From: Burkholderiales bacterium
Lineage (GTDB): Bacteria; Pseudomonadota; Gammaproteobacteria; Burkholderiales; Burkholderiaceae_F
NCBI GenBank assembly: GCA_021298875.1
Contig: JAJTHJ010000223.1
Coordinates: forward strand, 1-13,698
Direction: 5' to 3'
DNA: 13,698 nt
Part shown: one piece after another, positions 6,566 to 12,926 of the stretch
Layout: each line of letters begins with the position of its first letter
How positions within the stretch are numbered: position 1 is the first letter of the stretch
The notes under the pieces: generated by a model
Told to the model about the DNA's origin: nothing
The model's input: the letters and a program-made list of their open reading frames with translations, nothing else
The model's database searches: none
Program-made: the position numbers and the translations under genes

Positions 6566-7519
6566 TTAGCCTTTGCGCCGCTGCGCCGGGGAAGCGGCCA
6601 TCTGCTCCTCGATCAACCGCGCCCCGTCGCGCAGCAGAAACTCGCGAAACGCCCGCGCCGCGGGCAGCAGCCGCTTGTCGGTGCGGTGCACGGCAAACCA
6701 TTGGCGCATCACCGGCGTGTCGGGCACGCGCAGGCGCACGAGTCGGCGAGCGGCGACTTCGAGGCCGACCGTGTGCTCGGACAGAAAGGCGATGCCCATC
6801 TCGGCCATCACCGCCTGCTTGATGGTCTCGTTGCTGCTCATCTCCAGCATCTGCGACGGCGCCATCTTGTGCGTGCGCAGGTAGCGGTCCATCGCGCTGC
6901 GGGTGCCGGAGCCGGGTTCGCGCACCAGCAGCCGCTCGTGTGCCAGCCGCGCCGGTTCCACGCGGCGCAGCGCGGCCAACGGGTGGCCGGGCGCGGCAAG
7001 CCACGCCATGGGGTGCGCGGCGATGCGCTCGGCCTCGCACTCGATGTGCTGCGGCGGCGTCCCCATGATCGCCAGATCGATGCTGTTCTCAGCCAACAGT
7101 TGCACCACGTCCGAACGGTTGGCCACCGCGAGCTTCAGGTCGATCTCCGGGTGCAGCCGCTGGCATTCGGCCAGCAGCCGCGGCGCGAAGTACTTCGCGG
7201 TGCTGACCACGCCAATTGAAAGCCGCCCGCCGCGCAGACCCTTGAGCGCGTCCAGCGCCGCCTCGGCCTCGCGCAGTTGCTCGGCCAGCCGGCGTGCGTG
7301 TAGCGCGACCTCCTGGCCCGCCTCGGTCAACTGGATGCGGCGGCCGATGCGCTCGGTCAACGGCAGGCCGACCTGATCCTCCAGTTGCTTGACCTGCATC
7401 GACACCGCCGGCTGAGTCAGGTGCAACTCCTTGGCCGCGCCGGAGACGCTTTCCAGGCGGGCGACGGCCTCAAAGACGCGCAGGCGATGCAACGTCACGT
7501 TGCGCATTGCGGAAGGCAT
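6566..7519 (-). CDS. cbbR: CbbR, LysR-type regulator of the cbb operon
   Basis: A 317-residue LysR-type regulator. Residues 8-66 form the winged helix-turn-helix (LHRLRVFEAVARLESVSGAAKELHLTQPAVSMQVKQLE), and from about 95 the periplasmic-binding-like effector domain begins with GRLSIGVVSTAKYFAPRLL, which is characteristic of CbbR. Other CbbR-like segments are IDLAIMGTPP and MLEMSSNETIKQAVMAEMGIAFLSEHT. It is divergent from cbbL, the classic position for the activator of Calvin-cycle genes, whose effectors are metabolites such as RuBP, PEP or NADPH. The ATG at 7517-7519 is preferred; a second ATG at 7507 is possible. Neither has a strong ribosome binding site. Confidence 0.96.
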   Translation of the reverse strand: MPSAMRNVTLHRLRVFEAVARLESVSGAAKELHLTQPAVSMQVKQLEDQVGLPLTERIGRRIQLTEAGQEVALHARRLAEQLREAEAALDALKGLRGGRLSIGVVSTAKYFAPRLLAECQRLHPEIDLKLAVANRSDVVQLLAENSIDLAIMGTPPQHIECEAERIAAHPMAWLAAPGHPLAALRRVEPARLAHERLLVREPGSGTRSAMDRYLRTHKMAPSQMLEMSSNETIKQAVMAEMGIAFLSEHTVGLEVAARRLVRLRVPDTPVMRQWFAVHRTDKRLLPAARAFREFLLRDGARLIEEQMAASPAQRRKG

Positions 7520-7645
7520 TTTGGAATCCAGTGGAATCAGTTAGTACTGATCTTTTACCGCAAAACTTTGAATTGTCCTTATGCAAAGCCAAACCTACAG
7601 TGCCCCCTGTCATCACCGACACCGACCCCGGCAGGAGAGCACACG
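7520..7645. promoter_or_regulatory. cbbR-cbbL divergent control region
   Basis: A 126-bp region, clearly richer in A and T than its neighbours, between the divergent starts of cbbR and cbbL. It contains a 10-bp-spaced direct repeat of TGGAATC (7522-7528 and 7532-7538), overlapped by a perfect inverted repeat ATCAGT-tagt-ACTGAT (7536-7551), a TTTT/AAAA dyad around 7553-7565, and a CTTTG/CAAAG dyad (7566-7570 with 7584-7588). Such stacked dyads are what a LysR-type activator site looks like, and CbbR is the expected ligand. A promoter cannot be fixed; TTGAAT at 7568-7573 could be a -35 but no convincing -10 sits at the right distance. Confidence 0.7.
7633..7637 (+). promoter_or_regulatory. Ribosome binding site of cbbL
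   Basis: AGGAG, 8 bases before the ATG at 7646. It fixes the cbbL start and excludes the longer in-frame reading that extends back through the control region into cbbR. Confidence 0.8.
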
Positions 7646-9112
7646 ATGAACCAACCCGTTGACGAAGGCATGATCACCGACAGCAAGAAGCGCTACTCGG
7701 CCGGCGTGCTCAAGTACAAGCAGATGGGCTACTGGCAGCCCGACTACGAGCCGAAGGACACCGACACGATCTGCCTGTTCCGCATCACGCCGCAGGAAGG
7801 CGTGGATCCGGAAGAAGCCGCCGCCGCAGTGGCCGGCGAATCGTCTACCGCCACTTGGACGGTGGTCTGGACCGACCGGCTGACCGCCTGCGACAGCTAC
7901 CGCGCCAAGGCTTACCGGGTCGACCCGGTGCCGAACCAGCCGGGCAGCTACTTCGCTTACGTCGCCTACGACATCATCCTGTTTGAAGAGGGCTCGATCG
8001 CCAACATGACGGCGAGCCTGATCGGCAACGTGTTCAGCTTCAAGCCGCTGAAGGCCGCGCGGCTGGAAGACATCCGCATCCCGGTCGCCTACGTTAAGAC
8101 CTTCAAGGGGCCGCCCACCGGCATCATCGTCGAGCGCGAGCGGTTGAATTGCTACGGCCGCGCGCTGCTGGGCGCGACGATGAAGCCCAAGCTGGGTCTT
8201 TCGGGACGCAACTACGGCCGCGTGGTCTACGAAGGTCTCAAAGGCGGGCTGGACTTCACCAAGGACGACGAGAACATCAACAGCCAGCCCTTCATGCACT
8301 GGCGCGACCGGTTTCTCTACTGCATGGAGGCGGTCAACAAGGCCGCGGCCGGCACCGGCGAGGTCAAGGGCCACTACCTGAACATCACCGCCGCGACCAT
8401 GGAAGACATGTATGAGCGCGCGGAGTTTGCCAAGTCCTTGGGCTCGAACATCTTCATGATCGATCTCGTGATCGGCTGGACGGCGATCCAGTCGATGAGC
8501 AACTGGGCGCGCAAGAACGACATGATCCTGCACATGCACCGCGCCGGCCATGGCACCTACGCGCGGCAGAAGAACCACGGCGTGAGCTTCCGCGTGATTG
8601 CCAAGTGGCTGCGGCTGGCGGGTGTCGATCACCTGCACTGCGGCACCGCGGTGGGCAAGCTGGAAGGCGACCCGATGACCGTGCAGGGCTACTACAACGT
8701 GTGCCGCGACAGCGTGACCAAACAAGACTTGTCGCGGGGCTTGTTCTTCGAACAGGACTGGTGCGATCTGCGCAAGGTGATGCCGGTCGCTTCCGGCGGC
8801 ATCCACGCCGGGCAGATGCACCAGCTGCTGAACCTCTTCGGCGACGACGTGGAGTTGCAGTTCGGCGGCGGCACGATCGGCCACCCGGCCGGCATCCAGG
8901 CGGGTGCCACCGCCAACCGCGTGGCGCTGGAGGCGATGACCAAGGCGCGCAACGAAGGCCGCGACATCGCCACCGAAGGCCCGGACATCCTGGCCGCCGC
9001 CGCCAAGTGGTGCGGGCCGCTGAAGCAGGCGCTGGAAACCTGGAAGGACGTGAGCTTCAACTACACCTCCACCGACACGCCGGACTTTGCGGTGACGCCG
9101 ACGGCGAGTTAA
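7646..9112 (+). CDS. cbbL: Ribulose-1,5-bisphosphate carboxylase/oxygenase large subunit, form I red-type (IC)
   Basis: A 488-residue protein, the usual length of red-type form I large subunits. It fixes CO2 onto ribulose-1,5-bisphosphate in the L8S8 enzyme. Active-site segments are all present: TMKPKLGLS at 178-186 with the catalytic lysine, GLDFTKDDEN at 201-210 with the carbamylated Lys206 and the Mg-binding Asp and Glu, HMHRAGH at 296-302, DHLHCGTAVGKLEGDP at 328-343 with the loop-6 lysine at 338, SGGIHAGQMHQL at 383-394 and FGGGTIGHPAG at 406-416. The N-terminus (KKRYSAGVLKYKQMGYWQPDY) and the neighbouring cbbX mark the red-type IC clade. It heads the operon, 37 bases before cbbS. Confidence 0.99.
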   Translation: MNQPVDEGMITDSKKRYSAGVLKYKQMGYWQPDYEPKDTDTICLFRITPQEGVDPEEAAAAVAGESSTATWTVVWTDRLTACDSYRAKAYRVDPVPNQPGSYFAYVAYDIILFEEGSIANMTASLIGNVFSFKPLKAARLEDIRIPVAYVKTFKGPPTGIIVERERLNCYGRALLGATMKPKLGLSGRNYGRVVYEGLKGGLDFTKDDENINSQPFMHWRDRFLYCMEAVNKAAAGTGEVKGHYLNITAATMEDMYERAEFAKSLGSNIFMIDLVIGWTAIQSMSNWARKNDMILHMHRAGHGTYARQKNHGVSFRVIAKWLRLAGVDHLHCGTAVGKLEGDPMTVQGYYNVCRDSVTKQDLSRGLFFEQDWCDLRKVMPVASGGIHAGQMHQLLNLFGDDVELQFGGGTIGHPAGIQAGATANRVALEAMTKARNEGRDIATEGPDILAAAAKWCGPLKQALETWKDVSFNYTSTDTPDFAVTPTAS

Positions 9113-9117
9113 GCAAC

Positions 9118-9145
9118 GGATCACGGATCACAGATCACGGAGAAC
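9118..9145 (+). repeat. Heptad tandem repeat with the cbbS ribosome binding site
   Basis: Four 7-base units fill most of the 37-bp cbbL-cbbS gap: GGATCAC (9118-9124), GGATCAC (9125-9131), AGATCAC (9132-9138) and the diverged GGAGAAC (9139-9145). The last unit provides GGAG, 7 bases before the cbbS ATG at 9150, so the repeat and the ribosome binding site are the same sequence. Confidence 0.75.
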
Positions 9146-9149
9146 GAAC

Positions 9150-9569
9150 ATGAAGATCACTCAAGGCGCATTCAGCTTCCTGCCCGACCTGACCGACGAA
9201 GAAATCCGCTTGCAGGTGGACTACGGCCTGGCCAAGGGTTGGGCCTGGTCGGTCGAGTACACCGACGAGCCGCACCCGCGCAACACCTACTGGGAAATGT
9301 GGGGCCCGCCGATGTTCGACCTCAAGGACGGCGCCGGCGTCGTCTTCGAGATCAACGCCTGCCGCAAGGCGCACGGCAATGGGTACATCCGCGCCGTGGC
9401 CTTCGACTCGACGCGCGGCGTGGAGTCGATTCAGCTCGCCTTCATCGTCAACCGCCCCGCCGAGGAACCCGGCTTCCGCACGGTACGGCAGGAGGTCGAT
9501 GGGCGCTCGATCCGCTACACCACCGAGTCGTATGCGGTGGAGCGGGCGCCGGAAGGAAGCCGTTACTGA
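9150..9569 (+). CDS. cbbS: RuBisCO small subunit, form I red-type (IC)
   Basis: A 139-residue small subunit that caps the L8 core. The N-terminal half has TQGAFSFLPDLTDEEI, then LAKGWAWSVEYTDEPHPRNTYWEMWGPPMFD in segments typical of CbbS, and INACRKAHGNGYIRAVAFD. The C-terminal tail of about 30 residues (FRTVRQEVDGRSIRYTTESYAVERAPEG) is the extension seen in red-type small subunits, which forms a beta-hairpin in the central channel and helps assembly. The start at 9150 follows GGAG in the heptad repeat. It is translated from the same mRNA as cbbL; a 101-bp palindromic repeat separates it from cbbX. Confidence 0.98.
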   Translation: MKITQGAFSFLPDLTDEEIRLQVDYGLAKGWAWSVEYTDEPHPRNTYWEMWGPPMFDLKDGAGVVFEINACRKAHGNGYIRAVAFDSTRGVESIQLAFIVNRPAEEPGFRTVRQEVDGRSIRYTTESYAVERAPEGSRY

Positions 9570-9592
9570 GTAGCCGTTCGCGGCACCGCTTG

Positions 9593-9693
9593 CCCTCACC
9601 CCCGGCCCCTCTCCCGCTGATGCGGGCGAGGGGAGCAACAAACCCTCGCCCGCATCAGCGGGAGAGGGTGGCCGCGAAGCGGCCGGGTGAGGG
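9593..9693 (+). repeat. Palindromic repeat, copy 2 (long-stem form)
   Basis: A 101-bp element in the 163-bp gap between cbbS and cbbX. Its outer ends CCCTCACCC (9593-9601) and GGGTGAGGG (9685-9693) pair. Within lies a perfect 26-bp inverted repeat (9607-9632 with 9643-9668) around a 10-base loop, and a 6-bp hairpin GGCCGC-GAA-GCGGCC (9670-9684). It matches copy 3 at 11744 except for one base. It is a dispersed REP-like family member; it has no T-run, so it is not a typical intrinsic terminator, though in mRNA it should form a very stable structure. Confidence 0.9.
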
Positions 9694-9732
9694 TGCAACG
9701 CGGCCACCAACGTCACTGAATAGCAATCCGCA

Positions 9733-10629
9733 ATGTCCGACACCCCGACCACCATCGACCTCCAAGCCCTGCTGCGCGAAGCCGACGTGCTGGCGGTGCT
9801 CGATCAGCTCGACGCTGAACTCGTTGGCCTGGCTCCGGTCAAGCGCCGCATCCGCGAGATCGCGGCGTTTCTGGTGGTCACGCGAGCGCGCAAGTCGCTC
9901 GGGCTGGAGGCCGCGGCACCCAGCCTGCACATGAGCTTCACCGGCAACCCCGGCACCGGCAAGACCACGGTCGCGCTGCGGATGGCCGAAATCCTGCACC
10001 GGCTGGGCTACGTGCGCAAAGGACAGGTGGTCAGCGTCACGCGCGACGACCTGGTGGGCCAGTACATCGGCCACACCGCGCCCAAGACCAAGGACATTCT
10101 GAAGAAGGCGATGGGCGGCGTCCTCTTCATCGACGAGGCCTACTACCTGTACCGGCCCGAAAACGAGCGCGACTATGGGCAGGAGGCGATCGAGATCCTC
10201 TTGCAGGTGATGGAAAACCAGCGCGACGATCTGGTCGTGATCCTGGCCGGCTACAAGGACCGGATGGACACCTTCTTCCGCTCCAACCCCGGCATGAGCT
10301 CGCGCGTCGCGCACCACATCGACTTTCCGGACTACCTGCCGGCCGAGTTGCTGGAGATCGCCCGCAAGATGGCCGCGCAGATGAACTACCGGCTCGACGC
10401 CGCGGCCGAAGCGGCGCTGGGCGAATACATCGGGCTGCGGATGCGGCAGCCGCACTTTGCCAACGCCCGCTCGATCCGCAACGCGCTGGACCGCGCGCGG
10501 CTGCGGCAGGCCAACCGGCTATTCGAAGGCGGCGGCACGGTCGATGTCGAGGCGCTGTCCACCATCGCCGCCGCGGACATCCGCGCCTCGCGCGTCTTCA
10601 GCGGCGGGCTAGACGGCGACACCAAATAG
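9733..10629 (+). CDS. cbbX: CbbX, red-type RuBisCO activase (AAA+)
   Basis: A 298-residue AAA+ protein. CbbX hexamers use ATP, with RuBP as allosteric activator, to thread the large-subunit C-terminus through the pore and release inhibitory sugar phosphates from red-type RuBisCO. Walker A is GNPGTGKT at 71-78, the pore-loop motif YIGHT at 111-115, Walker B LFIDEA at 131-136, and the region GYKDRMDTFFRSNPGMSSRV at 173-192 contains sensor and arginine-finger elements. The length matches the family. The ATG at 9733 has only a weak upstream binding site. It follows cbbS after the copy-2 repeat and is 13 bases ahead of cbbF. Confidence 0.98.
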   Translation: MSDTPTTIDLQALLREADVLAVLDQLDAELVGLAPVKRRIREIAAFLVVTRARKSLGLEAAAPSLHMSFTGNPGTGKTTVALRMAEILHRLGYVRKGQVVSVTRDDLVGQYIGHTAPKTKDILKKAMGGVLFIDEAYYLYRPENERDYGQEAIEILLQVMENQRDDLVVILAGYKDRMDTFFRSNPGMSSRVAHHIDFPDYLPAELLEIARKMAAQMNYRLDAAAEAALGEYIGLRMRQPHFANARSIRNALDRARLRQANRLFEGGGTVDVEALSTIAAADIRASRVFSGGLDGDTK

Positions 10630-10634
10630 AGGGA
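10629..10634 (+). promoter_or_regulatory. Ribosome binding site of cbbF
   Basis: GAGGGA, 8 bases before the ATG at 10643, overlapping the last base of the cbbX stop codon, so translation of the two genes is likely linked. Confidence 0.65.
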
Positions 10635-10642
10635 GAAAGTCC

Positions 10643-11722
10643 ATGCATCTCGGACGCACGACGCTGTCGAAATTCCTGATCCAGCAACTGAACACTCGCA
10701 GCGACGGCGGCAAGCTCGCCGCGCTGCTGGTGGACGTGGCCGCGGCGATCAAGGCCATTGCCGCGATGACCGCACGCGGCGCACTCGGCGCCTCGCTCGG
10801 CGTGACGGCAGCGCGCAACGCCAGCGGCGAGGAACAAAAACCGCTCGACGTGGAGTCCAACACCGCCCTGCTGCGCTACTGCGAATGGGGCGGGCTGGTG
10901 GCCGGCATGGCTTCCGAGGAGATGGAAGAGCCTTATGCCGTGCCCGAGCAGTACCAGCGCGGGCCGTTCTTGCTGATCTTCGATCCGCTGGATGGATCGT
11001 CGAACATCGACCTCAACGTGTCGGTGGGCACCATCTTCTCGGTGCTGGAGCACCCGGGCGAGGCCGCGCCGACCACCGCGGACTTCTTGCAGCCGGGTGT
11101 GAAGCAGGTGGCCGCCGGCTATGCGATCTACGGGCCGGCGACGATGCTGGTGCTTACCGTCGGCCAGGGCACGCACGGCTTCACGCTGGATCGCGAAATT
11201 GGCAACTTCATCCTGACGCACCCGAACCTGCAAATCCCAGCAGACACGAGCGAGTTCGCCATTAACACCAGCAACGAGCGCTTCTGGGAGCCGCCGGTGC
11301 AGCGCTACGTGGAGGAGTGCAAAGCCGGCAAGACGGGCATCCGCGGGCGCGACTTCAACATGCGCTGGATCGCCTCGATGGTGGCCGAGGTGCATCGCAT
11401 TCTGGTGCGCGGCGGCGTCTTCATGTACCCGCGCGACACCAAGACGCCGGGCGTCCATGGCCGGCTGCGACTGATGTACGAGGCCAATCCGATCGGCTGG
11501 ATCATCGAGCAAGCCGGCGGCATGGCCTCCACCGGCCGCGGCCGGATTCTGGAAGTGCAGCCGGACAAGCTGCATCAGAAGATCGCGGCGATCATCGGCT
11601 CGAAAAACGAGATCGAGCGCATCGAGCGCTACCACCACGAGTTCGACAGCGGCACCGATCAGCCGTACACCTCACCGCTCTTCAGCGAGCGGGGGTTGTA
11701 TCGGCCGGAGGCGCGGAGGTAG
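10643..11722 (+). CDS. cbbF: Class I fructose-1,6-bisphosphatase
   Basis: A 359-residue class I FBPase that hydrolyses fructose-1,6-bisphosphate to fructose-6-phosphate; in autotrophs it or its sister activity also supports sedoheptulose bisphosphate hydrolysis. Metal-binding and catalytic segments are SEEME at 91-95, FDPLDGSSNID at 113-123, YGPATMLVLTVGQG at 163-176, NERFW at 211-215, MRWIASMVAEVHRIL at 240-254, GGVFMYP at 257-263 and the ending NPIGWIIEQAGGMAS. The length is somewhat above that of heterotrophic enzymes but usual for beta-proteobacterial cbbF. The start is set by GAGGGA at 10629. Supplies Calvin-cycle regeneration together with cbbP and cbbT downstream. Confidence 0.98.
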   Translation: MHLGRTTLSKFLIQQLNTRSDGGKLAALLVDVAAAIKAIAAMTARGALGASLGVTAARNASGEEQKPLDVESNTALLRYCEWGGLVAGMASEEMEEPYAVPEQYQRGPFLLIFDPLDGSSNIDLNVSVGTIFSVLEHPGEAAPTTADFLQPGVKQVAAGYAIYGPATMLVLTVGQGTHGFTLDREIGNFILTHPNLQIPADTSEFAINTSNERFWEPPVQRYVEECKAGKTGIRGRDFNMRWIASMVAEVHRILVRGGVFMYPRDTKTPGVHGRLRLMYEANPIGWIIEQAGGMASTGRGRILEVQPDKLHQKIAAIIGSKNEIERIERYHHEFDSGTDQPYTSPLFSERGLYRPEARR

Positions 11723-11743
11723 TGCCGATGGCTGCGCAGATGG

Positions 11744-11844
11744 CCCTCACCCCCGGCCCCTCTCCCGCTGATGCGGGCGAGGGGAGCAACAAACCCTCGC
11801 CCGCATCAGCGGGAGAGGGTGGCCGCGAAGCGGTCGGGTGAGGG
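11744..11844 (+). repeat. Palindromic repeat, copy 3 (long-stem form)
   Basis: A 101-bp element in the 173-bp gap between cbbF and cbbP, in the same orientation as copy 2 and identical to it except for C to T at 11834. The 26-bp arms are 11758-11783 and 11794-11819. The changed base turns a G-C pair of the small hairpin (11821-11835) into a G-U pair in RNA, so that fold is kept. Confidence 0.9.
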
Positions 11845-11879
11845 CAAAGAGCGCCACGAAAAGCGAAGAACTTGCATAG

Positions 11880-11886
11880 AGGGAGG
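11880..11886 (+). promoter_or_regulatory. Ribosome binding site of cbbP
   Basis: AGGGAGG, 9 bases before the ATG at 11896. It selects this ATG over an in-frame TTG at 11872, which lies upstream of the site. Confidence 0.75.
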
Positions 11887-11895
11887 TCTTACGCC

Positions 11896-12732
11896 ATGTC
11901 CATGAAACACCCCATCATCGCCGTCACCGGCTCCTCCGGCGCCGGCACCACGACGGTGATGAAGAGCTTCCAGCACGTCTTTCGCCGCGAGAAGATCAAG
12001 GCGCAGATCGTCGAGGGCGATTCGTTCCATCGCTACGACCGCATGGCGATGCGCGCCAAGATGAAGGAGGCCGAGGCTGCCGGCAACAAGCACTTCAGTC
12101 ACTTCGGCCCCGAGGCCAACATCCTCGACGAATTGGAGAGTTTGTTCGCCAGCTACGCCAAAGACGGCTCTGGCCGTGTGCGCAAGTACATCCACGACGC
12201 CGGCGAGGCTGCCGAACACGGCGTGGATCCCGGCAAGTTCACCGAGTGGAAGGCCATCGAACCTGACTCCGACCTGCTGTTCTATGAAGGGCTGCACGGC
12301 GCCTACAAGGACGCGACGATCAACGTCGCGCGCCACGTGGACCTGTGCGTGGGCGTGGTGCCGATCGTCAATTTGGAGTGGATCCAGAAGCTGCACCGCG
12401 ACCAGAACCTGCGCGGCTATTCGCAGGAGGCGGTGGTGGACACCATATTGCGCCGGATGCCGGACTACGTAAACCACATCTGCCCGCAGTTTTCCGAGAC
12501 GCACGTGAACTTTCAGCGCGTGCCGACGGTGGACACCAGCAACCCGTTCATCGCGCGCGACATTCCGAGTGCGGACGAGAGCATGGTGATCATCCGCTTT
12601 GCCAACCCCAAGGGCATCGACTTCCCGTACCTGCTGTCGATGCTGCACAACTCCTGGATGAGCCGACCCAACACGATCATCGTCCCCGGCGGCAAAATGG
12701 GCTGGCGATGCAGTTCATCTTCACGCCGATGA
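11896..12732 (+). CDS. cbbP: Phosphoribulokinase, with an apparent 3'-end frameshift
   Basis: Class I proteobacterial PRK, which phosphorylates ribulose-5-phosphate to ribulose-1,5-bisphosphate. The P-loop is GSSGAGTTT at 12-20, the probable catalytic base Asp42 sits in EGDSFHR at 40-46, the Walker B-like SDLLFYEGLHG is at 125-135, and VNLEWIQKLHRD at 158-169 and RVPTVDTSNPFIA at 208-220 are typical. As read, the protein has 278 residues. After Gly269 (codon 12700-12702) the frame gives WRCSSSSRR and stops, while the next frame over gives LAMQFIFTPMILRLMD and stops at 12767, which is the normal family ending. Adding one base after 12702 restores a 290-residue PRK. This may be a sequencing error or a true mutation. 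The rest of the protein shows no decay. Confidence 0.95.
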   Translation: MSMKHPIIAVTGSSGAGTTTVMKSFQHVFRREKIKAQIVEGDSFHRYDRMAMRAKMKEAEAAGNKHFSHFGPEANILDELESLFASYAKDGSGRVRKYIHDAGEAAEHGVDPGKFTEWKAIEPDSDLLFYEGLHGAYKDATINVARHVDLCVGVVPIVNLEWIQKLHRDQNLRGYSQEAVVDTILRRMPDYVNHICPQFSETHVNFQRVPTVDTSNPFIARDIPSADESMVIIRFANPKGIDFPYLLSMLHNSWMSRPNTIIVPGGKMGWRCSSSSRR

Positions 12733-12767
12733 TTCTGCGGTTGATGGATTTGAAGCGAAGGGCGTAG
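12703..12767 (+). other. cbbP: Displaced 3' end of cbbP (out of frame)
   Basis: These bases encode the conserved PRK C-terminus (LAMQFIFTPMILRLMD then LKRRA, stop TAG at 12765-12767) in a different frame from the body of cbbP. The junction reads ATGGGC-TGGCG where ATGGGCCTGGCG is expected, so one C appears to be missing from a CC pair. A full-length gene would span 11896-12767. Confidence 0.85.
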
Positions 12768-12801
12768 AGCAGAATCGCGCGCACTGCCACGCTGCGGCAG
12801 C

Positions 12802-12866
12802 CTTCCCTCACCCGGCTGCTGCGCAGCCACCCTCTCCCGGTGGGAGAGGGGTTGGGGTGAGGGAAG
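12802..12866 (-). repeat. Palindromic repeat, copy 4 (short form, inverted)
   Basis: A 65-bp member of the repeat family in the 159-bp cbbP-cbbT gap, in the opposite orientation to copies 1-3. On the minus strand it begins CTTCCCTCACCCCAACCCC like copy 1 and ends CCGGGTGAGGGAAG, but has one CCCTCTCCC/GGGAGAGGG hairpin instead of two, plus a GGCTGC-TGC-GCAGCC hairpin. It looks like copy 1 with the middle hairpin lost. The remaining bases of the gap show nothing recognisable. Confidence 0.83.
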
Positions 12867-12926
12867 ACCGCCGGCCAAGGCGACAACCAACCGACAAGAC
12901 ACCCTGCCCCAAGAGTCACCGCAGCC

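Noticed and set aside
7385..7645. An N-terminal extension of cbbL.
   Set aside because: It overlaps cbbR and the control region; AGGAG before 7646 and the normal RuBisCO N-terminus fix the start.
7613..9124. A 503-codon open frame antisense to cbbL.
   Set aside because: It is a shadow of the strongly conserved cbbL in GC-rich DNA; its product is low-complexity in His, Ala, Arg and Val and matches no family I know.
9607..9668. A classical rho-independent terminator after cbbS.
   Set aside because: The stem is strong but no T-run follows, and the same element lies between other genes of the operon.
9593..9693. CRISPR array or insertion-sequence ends.
   Set aside because: The repeats are few, far apart and internally palindromic with no spacers; no transposase and no target duplication are seen.
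11872..11895. TTG start for cbbP at 11872.
   Set aside because: The AGGGAGG binding site lies downstream of it and serves the ATG at 11896, which also gives the normal PRK N-terminus.
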